DNA of 13,412 nt, taken from positions 1 through 13,412 of the forward strand of contig JALUUU010000076.1 of NCBI GenBank assembly GCA_027021185.1, written 5' to 3'. A program made the translations under genes and the position numbers. Shown in pieces: positions 11,440 to 13,412 of the stretch. The notes under the pieces are model-generated. The model worked only from the letters and a program-made list of their open reading frames with translations. It searched no databases and was not told the origin of the DNA. Within the stretch, counting starts at the first letter, position 1. Each line of letters opens with the position of its first letter. This stretch comes from an archaeon (GTDB lineage Archaea > Hydrothermarchaeota > Hydrothermarchaeia > Hydrothermarchaeales > JALUUU01).

Positions 11440-12459
11440 GTGTTGACAGCCTTATTCCTTGTAGGTTTCGGTGGGTATTTTTCACCTTATCTCAGAGTCG
11501 GTTTTTTGGAAGCGGACTACAGTGCCTCTCATGGGCCGGCGCGAGATAAGGTGGACGTGTCGGGACTTACAGAGGAGGAGAAAAAAATGGGGATAAAATT
11601 AACGGACGACGGGACAAAATACCTTGTACACCCAGATAAGATAGTGCCGGGAGGACCTCCTAAGGATGGGATCCCCTCAATAGATGAGCCGAGGTTTGTA
11701 ACCGTTAAAGAGGCTGATCAATGGATTCAGGATAATGAGCTGGTTTTGGCCCTGACTTATAAAGGGGTGAAGAGGGTTTATCCCCTGCAGATAATGGTGT
11801 GGCATGAAATAGTGAACGACTTCTTAGCAGGAGACCCTGTGCTGATAACGTATTGTCCCCTTTGCGGCTCAGGAATCGCGTATGAGAGACTAATCAAGGG
11901 CGAGGCGGTAGAATTCGGGACCACAGGGAAGCTGTATAACTCGAACTTGGTGATGTACGACAGAAAAACAAACACGTACTGGTCTCAGATAGACGGCTTA
12001 GCAATCATGGGGGAGCTTACAGGGGAAAAGCTCAAGCCCATATCCGTTGATACAGTGGTGTGGAGGGAGTGGAAAAGAATGCATCCCGACTCTGAGATTC
12101 TCAGCCTTGATACTGGTTTTATTCGTCCCTACGGCAGAGATCCTTATGCGAGCTACTACGAGGACAGTCTTATCCTATTCCAGGTGGAGAAAAGAGACGA
12201 CAGGATACATCCTAAAACCGTTGTTTACGGAGTTGAGGTGGCGGGCGCTTACAAGGCATACAGAGAACAGGATTTGATGGAACTTGGTGTAATAGAGGAT
12301 GTCGTGGGAGGGGTGGGTATCAGGCTTGAGCGGAGCGATGAGGGGTTGGTGAGGGTAACTAATATTGATACTGGAGGGGAGATCGTCAAAGAAAGGGTCT
12401 TTTGGTTCGCATGGTATGCTTTTCATCCGGAGACAGAATTGTACACTAAATCTGGGTAA
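11440..12459 (+). CDS. DUF3179 family protein, membrane-anchored or exported
   Basis: A member of the DUF3179 family, of unknown function. The family core is complete: VYPLQIMVWHEIVND (113-127), the paired cysteines in TYCPLCGSGIAYER (137-150), the strand TTGKLYNSNLVMYDR (161-175) with WSQ (181-183), VVWREWKRMHPDSEILS (206-222), and the closing FWFAWYAFHPET (321-332). The N-terminus is a hydrophobic segment, then a linker and a Pro/Gly-rich stretch, so the globular part is probably outside the membrane. GTG 11440 is the first common start codon in the frame; extending to ATT 11416 adds RKIIVALV, which gives a proper basic signal-peptide start and suits the ribosome binding site at 11401. I keep 11440 as the conservative start but favour 11416. 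It is the last gene of the asnB-led run. The two cysteines suggest metal or redox chemistry, unproven. Confidence 0.88.
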   Translation: MLTALFLVGFGGYFSPYLRVGFLEADYSASHGPARDKVDVSGLTEEEKKMGIKLTDDGTKYLVHPDKIVPGGPPKDGIPSIDEPRFVTVKEADQWIQDNELVLALTYKGVKRVYPLQIMVWHEIVNDFLAGDPVLITYCPLCGSGIAYERLIKGEAVEFGTTGKLYNSNLVMYDRKTNTYWSQIDGLAIMGELTGEKLKPISVDTVVWREWKRMHPDSEILSLDTGFIRPYGRDPYASYYEDSLILFQVEKRDDRIHPKTVVYGVEVAGAYKAYREQDLMELGVIEDVVGGVGIRLERSDEGLVRVTNIDTGGEIVKERVFWFAWYAFHPETELYTKSG

Positions 12460-12504
12460 ATCCCCATAATCTTTTTATTCCCAGCGAAAAAAAATTAATT
12501 ATAA
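12460..12504 (+). promoter_or_regulatory. End of the asnB run and promoter of the tetrapyrrole genes
   Basis: CTTTTTATT (12471-12479) lies just after the DUF3179 stop. It is a T-rich stop signal candidate and also a TATA-like box centred about 29 bases before ATG 12505. An A-run and AATTAATTATAA follow, with no ribosome binding site, so sirC is probably leaderless. Confidence 0.5.
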
Positions 12505-13140
12505 ATGTTTCCAGTTGTTTTAAACTTAAAAAACAGAAAAGTAGTGGTTTTTGGGGGGGGAGAGGTGGCTGAGAGACGCGTTAACAAGCTTCTGAGGGCG
12601 GGAGCCCATGTTGATGTGGTGAGCATGGATTTCACGGAGAGGCTTAAAAAAATAAAAAATCCTATGCTCAAGCTCATTGGCAGGGATCTGAGGCAGGAGG
12701 TGCCCGATTTAAATGCTTATGACCTGATATTCATAGCAACCAGCGATGCTGCATTAAACGATGCTCTGGAGAAAATGGCTAGAGAGAAAGGTAAACTCGT
12801 AAACAGGGCAGATGCAGTCGCTGATTTCATCGTCCCTGCAACTCTCGAGAAAGACGGCATTTTAATATCTGTATCTACCCACGGCAGGAGCCCGGAGATG
12901 GCGAGACATATAAAAAAGCTCGTTAAAAAAGCCCTGGGAAAGGAGGACATCTTATTTGTGGAGCTGCAAGAGTACGCCAGAGCCGTGGCGAAGGAAAAGA
13001 TTAAAAACCAAGAGGACAGAAGGGGGTTTCTCAGGAGCATAATGCATAACCTTGAGATGTCTGAGATGCTTAGAAAAGGCGACCTGCAGGGAGCGAGGGA
13101 GCTGATCAGGAGGCGGATAGATGCATACAGTGAACATTAG
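12505..13140 (+). CDS. sirC: Precorrin-2 dehydrogenase (siroheme synthase N-terminal domain type)
   Basis: A 211-residue stand-alone protein of the Met8p/CysG N-terminal family. It oxidises precorrin-2 to sirohydrochlorin with NAD+, on the way to siroheme, cobalamin or F430-type products and, in archaea, to heme by the siroheme route. The Rossmann motif is VVVFGGGEVAERRV (13-26). D103 in VNRADAVADFIVPA lines up with the catalytic Asp of the family, and ISVSTHGRSPEMAR (121-134) is the substrate-side loop. The C-terminal helical part (140-211) replaces the dimerisation domain. No methyltransferase domain is fused, so precorrin-2 must come from a separate enzyme. Whether it also inserts iron cannot be told. 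It overlaps the hemA gene by 20 bases and has a leaderless-type upstream. Confidence 0.92.
   Translation: MFPVVLNLKNRKVVVFGGGEVAERRVNKLLRAGAHVDVVSMDFTERLKKIKNPMLKLIGRDLRQEVPDLNAYDLIFIATSDAALNDALEKMAREKGKLVNRADAVADFIVPATLEKDGILISVSTHGRSPEMARHIKKLVKKALGKEDILFVELQEYARAVAKEKIKNQEDRRGFLRSIMHNLEMSEMLRKGDLQGARELIRRRIDAYSEH
13108..13113 (+). promoter_or_regulatory. Ribosome binding site of hemA inside sirC
   Basis: AGGAGG lies 7 bases before ATG 13121, within the last codons of sirC, and fixes the overlapping start. Confidence 0.75.
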
Positions 13141-13412
13141 AGTCACTCATCAAAAGGCAGACGTAGCCACATTGGAGGCTTTTGCATTCCCAGACGTCAG
13201 ACGCGCTCTCAAAGACATAGCAGGCCTGCCATCTGTGAAGGAATGTGTCATCATCCAGACATGCAACAGAGTTGAGATATACGCCGCGGCCGAGGATGTG
13301 GCCACGGCATACCATGACATAATCGACTACGTCATGGAAAAAACGGTCTCCCGGATGAAGAAACACATATCCTCAGAGGTCCATCCGGAGCAGCTGGTTG
13401 ATCATATGATTA
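13121..13412 (+). CDS. hemA: Glutamyl-tRNA reductase, N-terminal part, truncated by window end
   Basis: This is the first committed step of tetrapyrrole synthesis in the C5 pathway: it reduces Glu-tRNA to glutamate semialdehyde. About 97 codons are visible. The N-terminal sequence MHTVNIRVTHQKADVATLEAF matches the usual opening strand and helix. The catalytic Cys is C48 in IIQTCNRVEIYA, the family signature, and its position equals that of the well-studied Methanopyrus enzyme. The NADPH domain and dimerisation domain lie beyond the window. The gene starts inside sirC in another frame, so the two should be translated together, an arrangement common in archaea. Confidence 0.93.
   Translation, partial: MHTVNIRVTHQKADVATLEAFAFPDVRRALKDIAGLPSVKECVIIQTCNRVEIYAAAEDVATAYHDIIDYVMEKTVSRMKKHISSEVHPEQLVDHMI

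Noticed and set aside
1..13412. CRISPR arrays, insertion sequences, attachment sites or a phage segment
   Set aside because: I saw no spaced direct repeats, transposase-like genes, integrase or terminal inverted repeats; the genes are all housekeeping type with similar codon use.

Overview
The window looks like archaeal chromosome. It carries A/V-type (archaeal) ATP synthase genes, TATA boxes about 25-30 bases upstream of start codons (several with no leader), purine-rich GGAGGTGA-type ribosome binding sites, a short archaeal GatC, and a glutamyl-tRNA reductase preceded by a stand-alone precorrin-2 dehydrogenase. The gene set suits a euryarchaeal-type lineage, but I cannot name the genus from sequence alone. 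Genes are tightly packed, intergenic gaps are short, and almost everything is assignable. There are no insertion sequences, CRISPR arrays or tRNA/rRNA genes.

Region 1 (1-6031) is a rearranged ATP synthase neighbourhood. It holds the C-terminal three quarters or so of stator subunit I (open at the left edge), a hairpin plus T-tract terminator over its stop codon, and two separate proteolipid (c/K) genes. The second K gene is followed at once by a UspA-like gene. Next come a small three-helix membrane protein (minus strand) divergent from a second UspA-like gene, and then, on the minus strand, an apparent operon of a 76-residue two-helix membrane protein and two tandem, diverged copies of subunit C. 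The usual partners of the archaeal operon (H, E, F, A, B, D) are not here. K, C and Usp are each present as a pair.

Region 2 (6128-12459) is a plus-strand run of six genes with overlaps or short gaps: a glutamine-dependent asparagine synthetase (AsnB type), gatC, gatA, gatB, an M29-like aminopeptidase, and a membrane-anchored DUF3179 protein. The first four form an amidation module: AsnB makes free asparagine, while GatCAB converts mischarged Asp-tRNA(Asn) (and possibly Glu-tRNA(Gln)) to the amide form. Archaea generally use GatDE for glutamine, so asparagine is the likelier product of GatCAB here.

Region 3 (12460-13412) starts tetrapyrrole synthesis: precorrin-2 dehydrogenase followed by an overlapping glutamyl-tRNA reductase gene that runs off the right edge.

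The most notable items are the duplicated ATP synthase parts, with different start architecture for the two proteolipids; structured RNA between the two subunit C genes; and a 13-base sequence shared by the two divergent promoters at about 3231 and 6046, each next to a small dyad. No wholly new system is evident; the duplicated rotor/connector set with its small membrane proteins is the best candidate for something undescribed.
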